From positions 26,908,001 through 26,972,000 of the forward strand of contig CP093831.1 of NCBI GenBank assembly GCA_033063855.1: DNA of 64,000 nucleotides. Direction: 5' to 3'. The notes under the pieces were generated by a model that did no database searches, was not told where the DNA came from, and was given only the letters and a program-made list of their open reading frames with translations. How positions within the stretch are numbered: position 1 is the stretch's first letter; every line of letters begins with the position of its first letter. The DNA is from Smittia aterrima (Eukaryota; Arthropoda; Insecta; Diptera; Chironomidae). This document shows positions 53,401 through 63,998 of the stretch, piece after piece. The position numbers and the translations under genes were made by a program.

Positions 53401-54774
53401 CAAAAAGATTCAACAAACAAAGAGCGACTAGAATTAGTTTTCAAAATATTTCGAGAAGTTTTTAGACCTAACGGAGGATCCTTTAGAGGTTTGTTCTTCA
53501 CTGTGCGATCATTTATTGTTGGTGCTTTTGAAAACATGATTCCTAAGATTGAAGTACTTGGAAAAGAATTTTTAATTTCAATTTTTCCTGATGTTTTTAC
53601 GAGAGATAAGTTGCCTGAATATTTTCGATGTTTTGTCACTGAAAATTTAATTGATTTTATTTCTGCCATTACTCGCTGTGCAGACAAAGTAGAGCTGAAG
53701 CGGATATGGATTGAGCAAAAATATGAAGTGAACAAAGACACAAATATTTTCATGTTTGCAGCGAATAAAGGTTCGCTTAGTTTCAATAAAAAATTGATAG
53801 CACTGGCTCGTGAATTTCTCGACGAAAAAGATTTTAAAACTTTTTTCTCTGAAAAAAATTTGGATGGAGAAACTGTCGTTTCATTCGCTTTTGAGAACAG
53901 TCGAGAAGTTTTCGATTTTTATAATTCCTTTTCACCATCGCCATATGATCAGTTTCCCGATACCGAATTATATTTAAAGACAAAATACGAATTAACTCAA
54001 CTCATTAAAAGAAGCGATTTATCAGAATTTCAAGATGAACTTGAGAGAATAGAAGAAAATCACGGCTTAGAATACTTACAGCGTTTCTTGAACTCATGGA
54101 CAATCGGACGGTCAACTTTTTATCTCCATATTTGCCATTATTCGCCATGTATTAAAAAATTTGGAAAATTGTGGAACTCGCTACGAAATATTCTTGACGG
54201 AAAAGATTTCAAAACTCTTCTCAACAAGCCAGATAGAATATCAGGAACGACTCCTTTAATGTATAAAGCTGAGAAATATAGAAAAGGTTTTTTTATTTCT
54301 TTTTGGAGACTTCTCAGTAAAGGTCTAACCAAGGAAGAAACAGAAAATATTTTGATCGAAGAAGATGAACAAGGAACGAATTTATTCGATTATGCAGCGA
54401 AATGTCGGTATCATCAAACATTTCTCGCAATCAAAGACTTGTACTTGAAAACATTTGAGAAAGAGAGGATTAGTATTATGCTGACGAGAGAAAGAAAGAT
54501 TGGTCGCAGTTGCTTGTTCTATGCTGTCACATGGGGCAGTCTCAAAACGACAAAAGCTCTTTGGGAATTTATTCAAGAAATTTACGACTTATCAAATCAG
54601 AAAGCGATTTTAATGAAAACAAATAAGAGTGGATGGATTTATTTTGGAGAAACTTTAATGATTCCAGATTTTAATGAGAAAAAGAAGATATTTGATCCAT
54701 TTATTGAACAACATTTCTCGGAAAGTGAGAAAGAGCAGAACAAATATGACCCCAACAAATATAAACCCGATTAG
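50458..54774 (+). CDS. NACHT-type STAND ATPase with an N-terminal HELCH (HExxH) domain, intronless
   Basis: One uninterrupted frame of 1438 aa on the strand opposite the array. Residues about 10-70 look like degenerate ankyrin repeats. Residues about 200-440 form a separate domain with AHELCHVAIFRIYNN (His305, Glu306, His309) and a later YDELCVRVPHLLALYQ (Glu365), the layout of a gluzincin zinc protease. A NACHT NTPase spans about 640-900: Walker A DDPGMGKTTE (Gly-Lys-Thr at 655-657), Walker B VVLLLDGFDEI (Asp737, Asp740, Glu741), then ILITSTR. Helical C-terminal sequence carries ankyrin-like units (NTNIFMFAANKGS, GTTPLMY). NACHT proteins switch between ADP and ATP states to trigger oligomers in innate sensing. 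A protease role for HELCH and an immune role for the whole are inference. AATAAA follows near 54867. Confidence 0.8.
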   Translation: MMTEEFSGQKRDFFLKIQNGDVEGVCEFIDDKNKSIAPFDNKNNESSAAVALKSKQLAVYEALISRAWCLNSNENFNEIVDNLKQSLRKEIRGILKEFIKNPDEGHLKTLIENFLDRNRYISFTNAEEGKLLLADNIKSRRKKNIENIITQFHEALKCELREIHKRNFIKNPNEEHLTALITRTSIYFGGSSATTNRPKYLEIIAGAYEQLNEVKEIQTIFKVVANIKNLDIIFDFDHDSVQHADATGNENVYGKSYAETGEVYLGAKALKESNRSEKFSEDNSETVDSEHDDVNQAQVLGVLAHELCHVAIFRIYNNNYKPYHKDDSENEKEFESVLHHCLENPYIEEIIALALKGSKDLMYDELCVRVPHLLALYQGDNDKIKFLKETFKKLFDYFETKTLPDFEKEINLMSAVWKLKSKEPQHLTDSKIFIKQKSLELDLCKDKVIEISSNCPEITMNWIFQETTSKSNSNFLFLDLKHLKDEETFELMIDAHSSCMKPSIVIDCDNETREEIVKIVEEIKNDGIKERIIFVHDRKESLIKDVTAIKISHSWLDLAEESKKNLIKRTMNFQGQEMVLEQVIDRFCDALDFVPLKELLSNNLKIGNEIKFPEIDIHVQRKFRNKKSEEIDLSQLLNIAESSKLILLSDDPGMGKTTELKMLALNFKDRFKSSWVAFTDLKEYSEFYEKDENFKTVFISHEEIANFFVQKIFKLNEFEGKVFKRLFCSNRVVLLLDGFDEISPSFKKFVTMLIKSIKTLSSNILITSTRLHLKDELCKEFEVEAYTFMHLTWDNCEEILELKFEKYGIKEEDLELKIDQTYKFFKNLTQEYEIVRNPLILRMLAKIFSDDQFAKDTQPNTFSIYENFIKTLIMDSMIKGDDARQEATSCLRSEFNINRFYQKEAFSELFKISYPNEFKSLSDLCFSDVKSPAKEQITRIALMKSDGSGKFQFIHRTFAEFFVAEFFIKNIFDSKALEEWKQKDSTNKERLELVFKIFREVFRPNGGSFRGLFFTVRSFIVGAFENMIPKIEVLGKEFLISIFPDVFTRDKLPEYFRCFVTENLIDFISAITRCADKVELKRIWIEQKYEVNKDTNIFMFAANKGSLSFNKKLIALAREFLDEKDFKTFFSEKNLDGETVVSFAFENSREVFDFYNSFSPSPYDQFPDTELYLKTKYELTQLIKRSDLSEFQDELERIEENHGLEYLQRFLNSWTIGRSTFYLHICHYSPCIKKFGKLWNSLRNILDGKDFKTLLNKPDRISGTTPLMYKAEKYRKGFFISFWRLLSKGLTKEETENILIEEDEQGTNLFDYAAKCRYHQTFLAIKDLYLKTFEKERISIMLTRERKIGRSCLFYAVTWGSLKTTKALWEFIQEIYDLSNQKAILMKTNKSGWIYFGETLMIPDFNEKKKIFDPFIEQHFSESEKEQNKYDPNKYKPD

Positions 54775-55049
54775 GGTTAGTTCTAAACAACTTGAGCCAT
54801 CTAGAAAAGATTTCCAATTTATAGTAAAATTATGAAATTTAAAATCTTAGATTTAATATTTTAACATGAATAAAACGTGCTTTATAGCTTCAAATCAAAT
54901 GATTTAAATTTTTACCATTATTTCTTTCCTTTGAGTTTGATCATGAACCTGTGCAGAAAGTTTCATTAAATAAATTTCTAGTGAAATGAGTTTACAATTT
55001 TTATTTCTTTATTCTCTTAATACAAATTTATTCGAAATTTAATCTGAGT

Positions 55050-55805
55050 TCAATCTAAAACGCTTTCCGCTACCTTCACGACCATTTTCTTTAATTCGTC
55101 CATAAGTTTGGCACAGACTTTGTTAAACTTAGCTCTTTCCTTTTGTTCTCTAGATGCGATGCTAGTTGTGAACGAGGACTTCTCTTTCGTTTGATTGAGA
55201 ATTATTTTCGAAACGTCCATGAAGTCAGGAACAAAGTTTGGCAGAGTTGGATGGTCACAACTTTCGTCGATCAGCTCCATCAGTTCTTCAAGTGATTCTA
55301 ACGAGTTTTCTACTCCTGGATAGAACCACGCTCCAATGTTTTTGTTTCCGGAAAGGTTCACTCTAACATTGTCTCTTCCAAGCAAAGGCTTGAAAACTTT
55401 TGATGACGCGAACTCGATTTGGTTGCCTTCGAATGAAACTTCTCGTAAGTTTCTCATTTCGGTGAACAAATTGTCTGGCAAGGCTTCCAATTGACAATTT
55501 CGAATATGAAGACAAACAAGTCCCTGGAGTCCTCTCAGATCAGTTTTAGTGATTTCCATTAATCCGCCGCGCTCGATGATCAACTCAGTGAGATTATGAA
55601 AATACTTTCCGAGACCTCGAGGAAAATGATTCACATTTGCTGTGCCACGGAACCAAACGCGTTTGACATCTTTGTCACTTTTTCCTTTTACGTGTCTTCC
55701 TTTTAAACCTCTAAACTCGTGATCCAGTTTTGCTGTTTCTACAATGCACGTGTAGAGTCTTTCTGAATCGCAGCTAACGCTGAAACGGCAATTGAACATC
55801 TCCAT
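55050..55805 (-). CDS. LRR-only member, copy N, with a unique C-terminus
   Basis: Open frame of 251 aa and the most diverged member. It keeps the cysteine region (FNCRFSVSCDSERLYTCIVE) and the LRRs (HFPRGLGKYFHNLTELIIER, LRGLQGLVCLHI, ALPDNLFTEMRNLREVSF). The linker follows, and then in place of a BTB domain a charged helical tail of about 50 residues (SSFTTSIASREQKERAKFNK, LMDELKKMVVKVAESVLD). The frame and codons look intact, so this may be a working LRR protein that never had, or replaced, its BTB domain. Confidence 0.65.
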   Translation of the reverse strand: MEMFNCRFSVSCDSERLYTCIVETAKLDHEFRGLKGRHVKGKSDKDVKRVWFRGTANVNHFPRGLGKYFHNLTELIIERGGLMEITKTDLRGLQGLVCLHIRNCQLEALPDNLFTEMRNLREVSFEGNQIEFASSKVFKPLLGRDNVRVNLSGNKNIGAWFYPGVENSLESLEELMELIDESCDHPTLPNFVPDFMDVSKIILNQTKEKSSFTTSIASREQKERAKFNKVCAKLMDELKKMVVKVAESVLD

Positions 55806-56018
55806 ATCGAACTGAATTTAATTTTTTCTTTTCTTCTCTCAAGAACCTTTCGCTTTGATGATCTGTTAAGAACTGAAACAAATGTATTTTTGGTAATGCT
55901 TTTATAGGTAGTTTAGTGGGTGTCGCCCCCTAATAGGGATCGATAACAGGTAGAAAGAAAATTGTTAATTTAAATGCTAAAACTCAAAAGACGTTTTCAT
56001 TTATTTTCCTTAAGAATC

Positions 56019-59000
56019 TCAATCATTTAACAAATTCCATAAGTTCATAATGAAATCGACATTAATCGACTCAGATGGATTTTTCTTTTTAATTTCAAAC
56101 ATAAACTGAAGGAAAGTAACGTTCTTCAAGTTCTGCGGGTCAGCCATGAAATTGTGTGGCAGATCGTAGAAGGCGATGAGTTGAAAAAGTTCTTGAATCA
56201 ATGAAGCATTTTGGAGATGAAGGAAATTCAAATTATCTTCGATTAGATAACTTCTCAGCAACGTCTTGTGACGCTTCAAACGTTCCTCCATCATCATTCT
56301 AAATCTTTTAAGAAGAGAGTTCAAGATTTCCAAGGAGAGAAGAGTTGAGTTGTCGCTGAGCTGATTGTCAGAAGCTTGTTTCTTCTTAACGAGAGCGCTG
56401 ATGATTTTGAGCTGCCAAATGTCCGAGCAGTTGATGAAGTTTTCGCGATTCTTGTTGAGATAAATTGCCTGAACGAAATCAAATGAATAAAATAAATATT
56501 TTAAAAGATATTGAGATACAAACCTTATCAAGCGCCATGTAGATTCCCAGAGCATGGATCTTGTCTCTCGTTAGACAGTCGTAAGACTGAAGCAGCAAAG
56601 CTTCTCTCAATTCATCAGTTCCCGAATCATTTCTCTGCAGTTCACTGTCGAGATGAAATTGTGGAACCATCAGCATCATCTTTGTAAGTCCAACCATCAA
56701 ACGATCGTTTGAGAACGAAAGAAGATTCTTCGGCTCGACTTTCCACGATGAAAACTTTTCCGTTGTTAAAGTTTGAGCGAGCAAACTCTTTAGTCGATTC
56801 GGATCGTCGAGATGCGATAAGCAACCAGCTCGTTGAACGATCTCAATGCAACCATTTGATTGTAACATTGAAGTTAGTTGATCCCAATTGCGACCTCGTT
56901 CGAATGTTATCGGGAAATAATTTGGATCGTTGATGTAAACAGCTTTCAACGTATCCAACTCGGGAAGCATGCAAGGAGCCATTGTAACGGAAAGATTCTT
57001 TTGATTGAACTCGATGTAGCTCAACTTGCAAACAACAAGTTTCCCCGAGTCGATGTCGCGAGGAAGGAAAAGTCTTGGCTCGACTGCTAAGACGTAAAGA
57101 TGACGAAAGGCTTGAAGATGATAACGATTGTCGTTGCTGTGTGTTGGAAATTTAGGAAACAAAGAGCAAACGAGAGCTGCGATTGCTTCTGGACGTCGTG
57201 AGATTGTGTAACGACCAGCTCCGAGAAACAGAAATCCGAGAGCCATGTGAATTGCCATGTGCGAGCCGTAAGTGACTTGATTGTTTTGCGGTCCAATCCT
57301 CGATCGCGTCATTCTAATCATTCTCAAGATATGCAAGTTTCCAGTTCCAGCGAAGACAAGCGAGAGAGCAATCAACACAAGAATGATGCAAGACTCAACT
57401 GTTGCCTTCCCAGCATACTCTCCAATGTATTGTCCGTTCGCTGACAAGAAGAACGTGATGATCTTCTTCAGAGTTTTGAAAGCTGTCGGATGTTCTGTTC
57501 CAGCGAATCTCAATCCAATCACCATCGCAGCTCCTGTGACGATGTTGCAATAAGCTTGGCAAATCGCTTCGTGATCCATGTCGTAAGGATCGTTGTCGGG
57601 ATCTGGTCGTTGCTTAATTATCTTCGAGAGAGTCTTTGAAATCTGAGAGTTGATCCATTCAGTTGTAGGCTCAACATCGTTCCACATGATCAAGCCTCGA
57701 GCAATTACTCGTAACAGCAAGAGATCAGGTCTCACGAAGTCGAGAAGGAACATTGTTTCTGGTGGTTTCATCCAATCAGCGACAGCTTGATTTCCACTTC
57801 CGAAAAACATTAATCCAAGTGCGAGTGTTGAACCCGGAGCTGTCACGTCGATGTTCACTTGATCGCCTTCGCGGATTTGAAACGAAGGAAGTTTGTACTT
57901 GTCTCGTTGAGTTCCTGTTAGCGATCGTTTCGTTCCGCCTGTCATGTAATAATGCAAAGTGTCGGGAAGATTTAGATCGTCGAGACCGACGTCTTTGTTT
58001 CCAGTTGCGAGTGTCACCATTCCAAGAGCGAGACCAGCTGACAATGCGTACGACTCACGTTCAACATAATTCTCCATCTCTGGTCCTGGTGGTCGATTGA
58101 TTTCTTGAAGTAAAGCTTCAGCGATGAACCGTTTGTTTGAGTTCTGATAGAGTAAGCCAATCCCAAGTAAAGCTGCGACTTGAATGTTGTGAGACACGTC
58201 GAGTTCAATCGCTGTTGGAGGGAGAAGCGACTCGACGTGAATCGAAAGCATTCTCGTGATTTTCGTGTCCATTGATCCGCGATACGAAGATGCCATTCCC
58301 AGAATCAGCCCAACACTTAAAAGTTCTTCTGATCGAATGAGAAAATCATAAAGATAAGTCTCAGAGAGTGTTTTCAAGCTTGAAGTTAGTCCCAGCGCCA
58401 TCAGGAAACCAGCGTAGTTCGGAGGCATCTCAGCTTCTTTCGGTTTGTTGTACATGATGTAAGCTGGACTGATCTCTAATGGCTCTGTCGCTATTCTCAG
58501 ACCAGCAGCAACTCCGTTGTGGAACTGAGGCCATACACTCATGTTCGCGGGAACTTCAATTTGTTGCATTTCAATTGTTGCTCCTCGACCAGTTTCCTTT
58601 CCAGTCAAGCAGAGTTTCGGAATCGGAAGAATCTCCGTCAAGACTGGATAATAAGTTCGATAAGTGAACATTCCTCGACCAACAGGAAGAGCCATCGTTC
58701 GAGTACATAAAGCAAATAATTGTTTCTCTTGCTCTTCGATGAACTCGTGATCGGATACATTTGGTAACTGAACGATGTCAATGACGACTGGTTTTGAGCT
58801 GTTGAGGAATTTCTTCACGTCGTTGATTCGAAGATCATCAGGGAAACGTAATCGAAGGAGCTTCGTGTCAATGTGTTCCATTCCATCATCTTCAACCAAA
58901 GCTTTTTCTGATTTAGCGATCACATCTGGTGGAGTTTGAATTCGTGGAGTTAAAGATGTTTCAAGTTGAATCTTTCCGAGATTTGATGAAATCTTTTTCT

Positions 59001-61848
59001 TGTGGAATCCAGAGTGAGCGAATAGATCTGGACGGAGAAGAAGTTTGTAAGCTGCAGTTGAACAGCCAATCGGTGGATTCAAACGAGCAGTCTCAAGCAC
59101 TTGACTTATAATGTAGTTGATGGCAGTCGGCAAACGTTCGAGTTGAGTTCTCGTGATGTTCTTACGGATCAAAGAATCGATGACAAGCTTTTGAATCGAT
59201 GTCGGTTGATTCAATCGCTTAACTGGCATTGTCTTTGGAATCTTCTGGTCGTCACTTACTTTAATCATTTCAATCGCTTCGCTGTTGACTTTGACTCGTT
59301 CAAAGATGATCGCGAGGATTTCAAAAGTGTTTCTCGACATAACGTTGACATGAGGAATGAACGGAAATTTCTTCAACGGGATCTGATGATTGATGAGATT
59401 CAAAATTTCCTTGTAAATTGAAAGAGGTTCCCCGATCAACTCTTTGCGTAACAATTTCTCGCTGTCAGCATTCAAAATTGTCTTCTTTGTTTTCCAGTGA
59501 ACAAGATGAGGATTGTCGATGATGTAGTGAAGTTTAAACTGCTTCATGTCGAAGTCCATCGCCAGCTGATGAAGAAATTCTGAAAGCCAACTGAGCTCCT
59601 GACGTAATGAGCTGTCAAGCTTCATGTCTTCATACAAGAGGTGAATCGTGTAGAGAATCGCGGGAATGTTAGCGAACAAAGGAGCCTCCGCGTGATAGTT
59701 TTGAGTCATTTCGTGATCTTCACTTTCAATGTCAGCTGTCGAATGATTTTCGGAAATGACAGAGAGCAAATATTCCCAATCAGCGTTTGTGCCGTTCTCA
59801 CTCTTTCTTCGCTTTTTAGCATCCACTGAGACGTTGAAATTTGAGCAGCCAGAAACTTCATAAGGTCGACCCATCATCTCCATCAACAAGTTCTTGAATA
59901 AATCCCATTCCTTCCTTAAACTGATGTCTTTCGTTCCAGGTGAATTGCGGATGCCATACCAACGAATCATCAGTTTCATTGAAGTGTTTGGCATGACTTG
60001 TCGGAGAGCAATAAGAATTCTCTTCACGATTGAACTCTCGCACATCACAGGCAATGCTAAGCGATACATTTTTCCAGTCGATAATGCGATCGTCACTCGA
60101 TTTCCTGCTGGATCTCGAAGTGTCGCGCAATTGTTAACTCGCGAAGGAGTTTGCTGTGGCCCAAGAGGTTCAACAGGAGACAACATGTGAATCTCATCGC
60201 CGAATCTGATTTCATCGGATAACTTTGCTTTACTCTGTGGCAACAAACTCGATCGTTTTGGGAAACATGGAGTGCTGAGATTGATTGGAATCGAAAGCGA
60301 AGTTAGAATTCCGCCGACGTGAACTTTTCCGACTGCTTGTGTTCCAGAGTAAAGCATCAACGTTCCACAAGGCAGGAGAACTGCAATCATGTTTAGTCTC
60401 GGCAAAGCTGTTGCGTCCTTCGCTGTGATGCTCGACATGTTTCCGAAAATTGGAGTGTTCGTTCCACTAATTCGATCGATAACCAACATGTTGAGCTTGT
60501 AGGACTTTACGAGCATGAAACAAATGTACTTTTGTCCGATAAAGTCTGTGTGAAGGAAACCATTCGTTGCCATTTCATGATATTCACTCCAAGAGCTTCC
60601 ATTCTCGCTCCAAATTTGTTCCATGATGAGATCTGGCACGAGAGGCTTCGAAGGCTCGCACTCGCCAATCTTTCTTGCTAATACAGAAATCGAAGTACGA
60701 AAGTTTGTTGAGTCAACAAGCGATGACGCAAGATTGGATTTATAAGCAGTCGCTGGCGAGTAAGAGAACGGCAAAGTGTTTGATACATTCGTTGGCGTAT
60801 TTCTCCCCGACAAGCTATGACTTTTGATAACTCCTTGTGCCTTTGTTGAAGTGTGAAGACTGGCGTGAGCTCCGATTGAATTTACCATGTCCATTGCTGT
60901 GGTATCGTACAAGGCAGTGACTGTGTTCGTCTCTTCCTCAGTTGCTTTGCGTAGTTTGCAGACTAAATGTTTCCCATTTCGAGCATCAAACATAAGGACA
61001 ATGTCACTGTCTTCTTGAGTGAAAATGATCTAAAAGAAAGAAATGTTTTAGTCTTACAATCAGAAAAATCTGAAGTGAACTCACTTTGTACTCAGATTCT
61101 GTAATGTATTTGATGGTCAAGCTCGACTTGATTAAAACTGGAAACATGTCATCAAGAGGATGAACGAGAGAGAACACTCGTGGCATTGGCAGAGCGTGTC
61201 CATCGACCATACTTGTTGAAGCTTCTTTATCAACGATGACACAATATTTTGTTATCCAAATCTTTGATATCGGAGGTTCAATCGCTGACATAAGATTCTC
61301 GCCATTTGATGAGTAAACTTTAAGGCTACTCGTGTCGATCACTCCAATTCCTTGAGTGTCATTATCAGGATGAGGTTGTTTAGCTCCAATTTTGTAGTCA
61401 GCATCGAGAAAACTCTTCGTGCAGAAGAAAGCGAATTGAATTGGACCTTCGCTTGTGTAACATATTTCAGACGATGCTTTTTCATGTTGAGCATCAGCTA
61501 ATCCACTTGACCAAACTGCTGTGTGGCCGCGAAAGTAAAGTTCTTCCTCTGAATTCACTGTCGCTGGAGTTAAAAATGCAAGATCTTCAGAAGCCGGCGA
61601 ATGTTCGTAAATCTCGCGAATCCGCCAGTGCTCGTTAAAATATTCGTCTTTGCTTAGATTCACTTTCTGCATTCGATCGAGGAGAAGGAATTCTGAAGGA
61701 ATGTTCTCATGTTTCTGTGAAAGTGGTCCAGGATGTTGTTCGACAACTTTCCTGCCGCGCGGAATAAATTCCTAAAACATTTCATGAAGTAAACTTTAAT
61801 TCACATCAACTAAATTATATTTACCAATGGTTCTGCAGCAGCAATCAT
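56019..61848 (-). CDS. APC1: Anaphase-promoting complex subunit 1
   Basis: Four exons (61848-61825, 61771-61085, 61029-56524, 56468-56019) join in frame to 1888 aa, close to the 1944 of human APC1. The start MIAAAEPLEFIPRGRKVVEQ and HWRIREIYEHSPASEDLAFL are typical of the N-terminus. The N-terminal half is the beta-propeller region. Residues about 1120-1480 carry PC (proteasome/cyclosome) repeats: SVGLILGMASSYRG, AALLGIGLLYQNSN, SAGLALGMVTLATG, TLALGLMFFGSGN, AIHMALGFLFLGAGR. APC1 is the largest scaffold of the APC/C ubiquitin ligase that drives mitotic exit; the Drosophila gene is shattered. Nothing is broken. Confidence 0.95.
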
Positions 61849-62472
61849 TTCTTCGCGATACACATCCAGATTAAACTTCTTACGAGGAGATATTCGAAGG
61901 AAAAATATTGTTTGTGCTTTGTTGATGATTTTTTTTTTTAAAGTTGCGGGCCTTGGAACAAAGTTTGGAGTTAGCTTAGGGTTAGCTTAAATAAAGTTCT
62001 CTCAAGGACCAAACACGACTTTTTATTAAAGTTTTATTTGAAGAAAGTCATACAGCTTGCTATATTTAAGCTTCGTCAAACTCTATTTCACTTATTTTTG
62101 TCGATTTTCAACTCGATAACATAAAGTTGGTTTAAGTTAACTGTATTTTTAGTCTAACTCTAATTTTTGAATTTCTTGTTGGGAAAGAATTAAAAAAAAC
62201 GCAATAAGCGATTTTAAAAATTTGAATTTTAGTTTTAACGGCTGAAAATAAAATTGAATTAACTTCTTTATGAATAGAATTGGAGAACTTCCAAGTTGGG
62301 CTCTAGACTCAGATATTCCTCCCAGAGACAATACAAAGTTACATAGCAAATTTGAACGCGCTAGCTGCATTCGTTCGAGAGTTATGGTGTTAACAGACAC
62401 ACAATCAACAACAAACAACTTGCTTATCGTAAAACAAAAATTATTTTGCTGCAAAAGTTAAGAAGTTTAATT
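61849..62472. other. Intergenic gap, nothing recognised
   Basis: This holds the APC1 promoter side and the 3' end of the ionotropic receptor. It contains a short GGGTTAGCTTA direct repeat near 61975 and AT-rich sequence. Open frames on both strands here lack any domain. Confidence 0.5.
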
Positions 62473-63998
62473 TTAAGCTCTGAACTTTAAACGTCTCCAA
62501 ATTTTTGGTAACCAGAAGTAGCAAAGTTCTCCAATAAATGCGAAGCTCGGCAGCAAAAGAGAGCAAAGCCAGAATTTGAATGCAGCGGATAATTGATCGA
62601 GAGTGAGAATCTCTGGACCTTGTTTGTCTTTTTTCGCAGTAAGTTTCACATGTTTGATGTGAGCAGTTATCCATTTGTCAAAAACACCGTTCTCCAAAAG
62701 AGCCGTGATGAGCTTATCAAATGATGGAAACAAGAAACTCAAAGGATCAAAAAGAATTCCCATGTTGTAGCTAAGGATAAAGAGATCTTCGATTTTGATG
62801 AATTTGCGTAGGTCTTCCTGATACGCTTGAGCATTGAAGAAATCGAAATATTCGTTTGAGTAGATGAAAACTCCTTTGAATGCTGGGTTACGTGTCTGAT
62901 CTTGCATCATTCGATTCATCTTCTGATTGGGAATATCAATCACGCGAAATCTGATAAAATTAAAGAAAAAATTATTTTAATAACAAACAAATTTTTGAGA
63001 GCAATTTACTTTTGCAGAAAGTCACTTAGAGCTTCCTTATTTTGTCCAGCTGTTTCCAAAATTTGATAAATCGGAAATTTTGAATCCACAAGTTCTTCGA
63101 GTGATCTGATCGGATTTCTGTGAGGATCTGTTGTTAGGAAATTGTAGAAAACTCCTTGATACGCAGTCCGCATGATGAGACAAAAGACAATGAAGATCAT
63201 CAACAAAATTCTTGCGATGCTTCTGGTCGGTAATACAATTTGTCCGATTCCCATGAAAGTCCCAAAAATGTTTAAGCCAGTCGCCTTCACTTTTTCTCCA
63301 ATAACGAATAAAGTGCTTGAAGGTGATTTGAAGATCCTCAGCAATCCAACGACAGCAAATGCAACTGCGAAAACTGTTGCAAGCAGAAGCCATGTCATTG
63401 TATCAAAAGGAAGCAAAAACTTCTCTTCAGATGTGTAAGGAGCTCCTGGTGGGACGATGATTATTTCAGATTCACTTGAAGTCGGCGAACTGAACATGCC
63501 ACGGAAGAAGAAACGATGAAGAATATGCATTGTGCGTAATTCCAAATCGAAGGTTACAAACGGTTTGAAATTTTTAAATGTGTCATCAGAACGATTCCAG
63601 TAAACGCGATATTTGCTTCCAACATTCCAAAAATATCTTTCAGCGTTGAAGTTCAGTTCTTTTTCCAGTGCTTCTACTAGTTCAAAGAAGTAACCACCAA
63701 AAACAATTGAACATTCACCGTTGGGATGTTCGTCTAAACAAACGTATGTTAAATGGCAGGTTACTGGTCGGTCGTTTGCGAAACGAATATTGAGCGTGCA
63801 ACCATAAAAGTTATCGATCTTTGACATGGAAAACTTTCTTGACTTCCATTGTAACTTTTTCTCTGAGAACTGATTGATCTCAATCAGCTGTTGCTTGTGA
63901 CAAGCTCGTGGCGTGAAGAGTGTTGTTGCTTTCAAAGAAATTGTTCCTTTCTCTTCGATCAGATATTGACGAATTTGAAAATTGTCTTTTGGGATTTT
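62473..63998 (-). CDS. Divergent ionotropic receptor (IR), 5' end outside window
   Basis: Two exons (from beyond 63998 to 63010, and 62950-62473) join in frame; the first is open to the window edge. The visible 488 residues show an S1-like segment (YGCTLNIRFANDRPVTCHLT, CSIVFGGYFFELVEALEKEL), TM1 (TMTWLLLATVFAVAFAVVGL), a pore loop and TM2 (ILLMIFIVFCLIMRTAYQGV). S2 follows with FFNAQAYQEDLRKFIKIED, then TM3 (FWLCSLLLPSFAFIGELCYF). The order S1-TM1-pore-TM2-S2-TM3 and the RTAYQG motif identify an insect IR, a glutamate-receptor relative used in smell and taste. Glutamate-binding residues are not conserved. The subfamily cannot be told. Confidence 0.8.
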
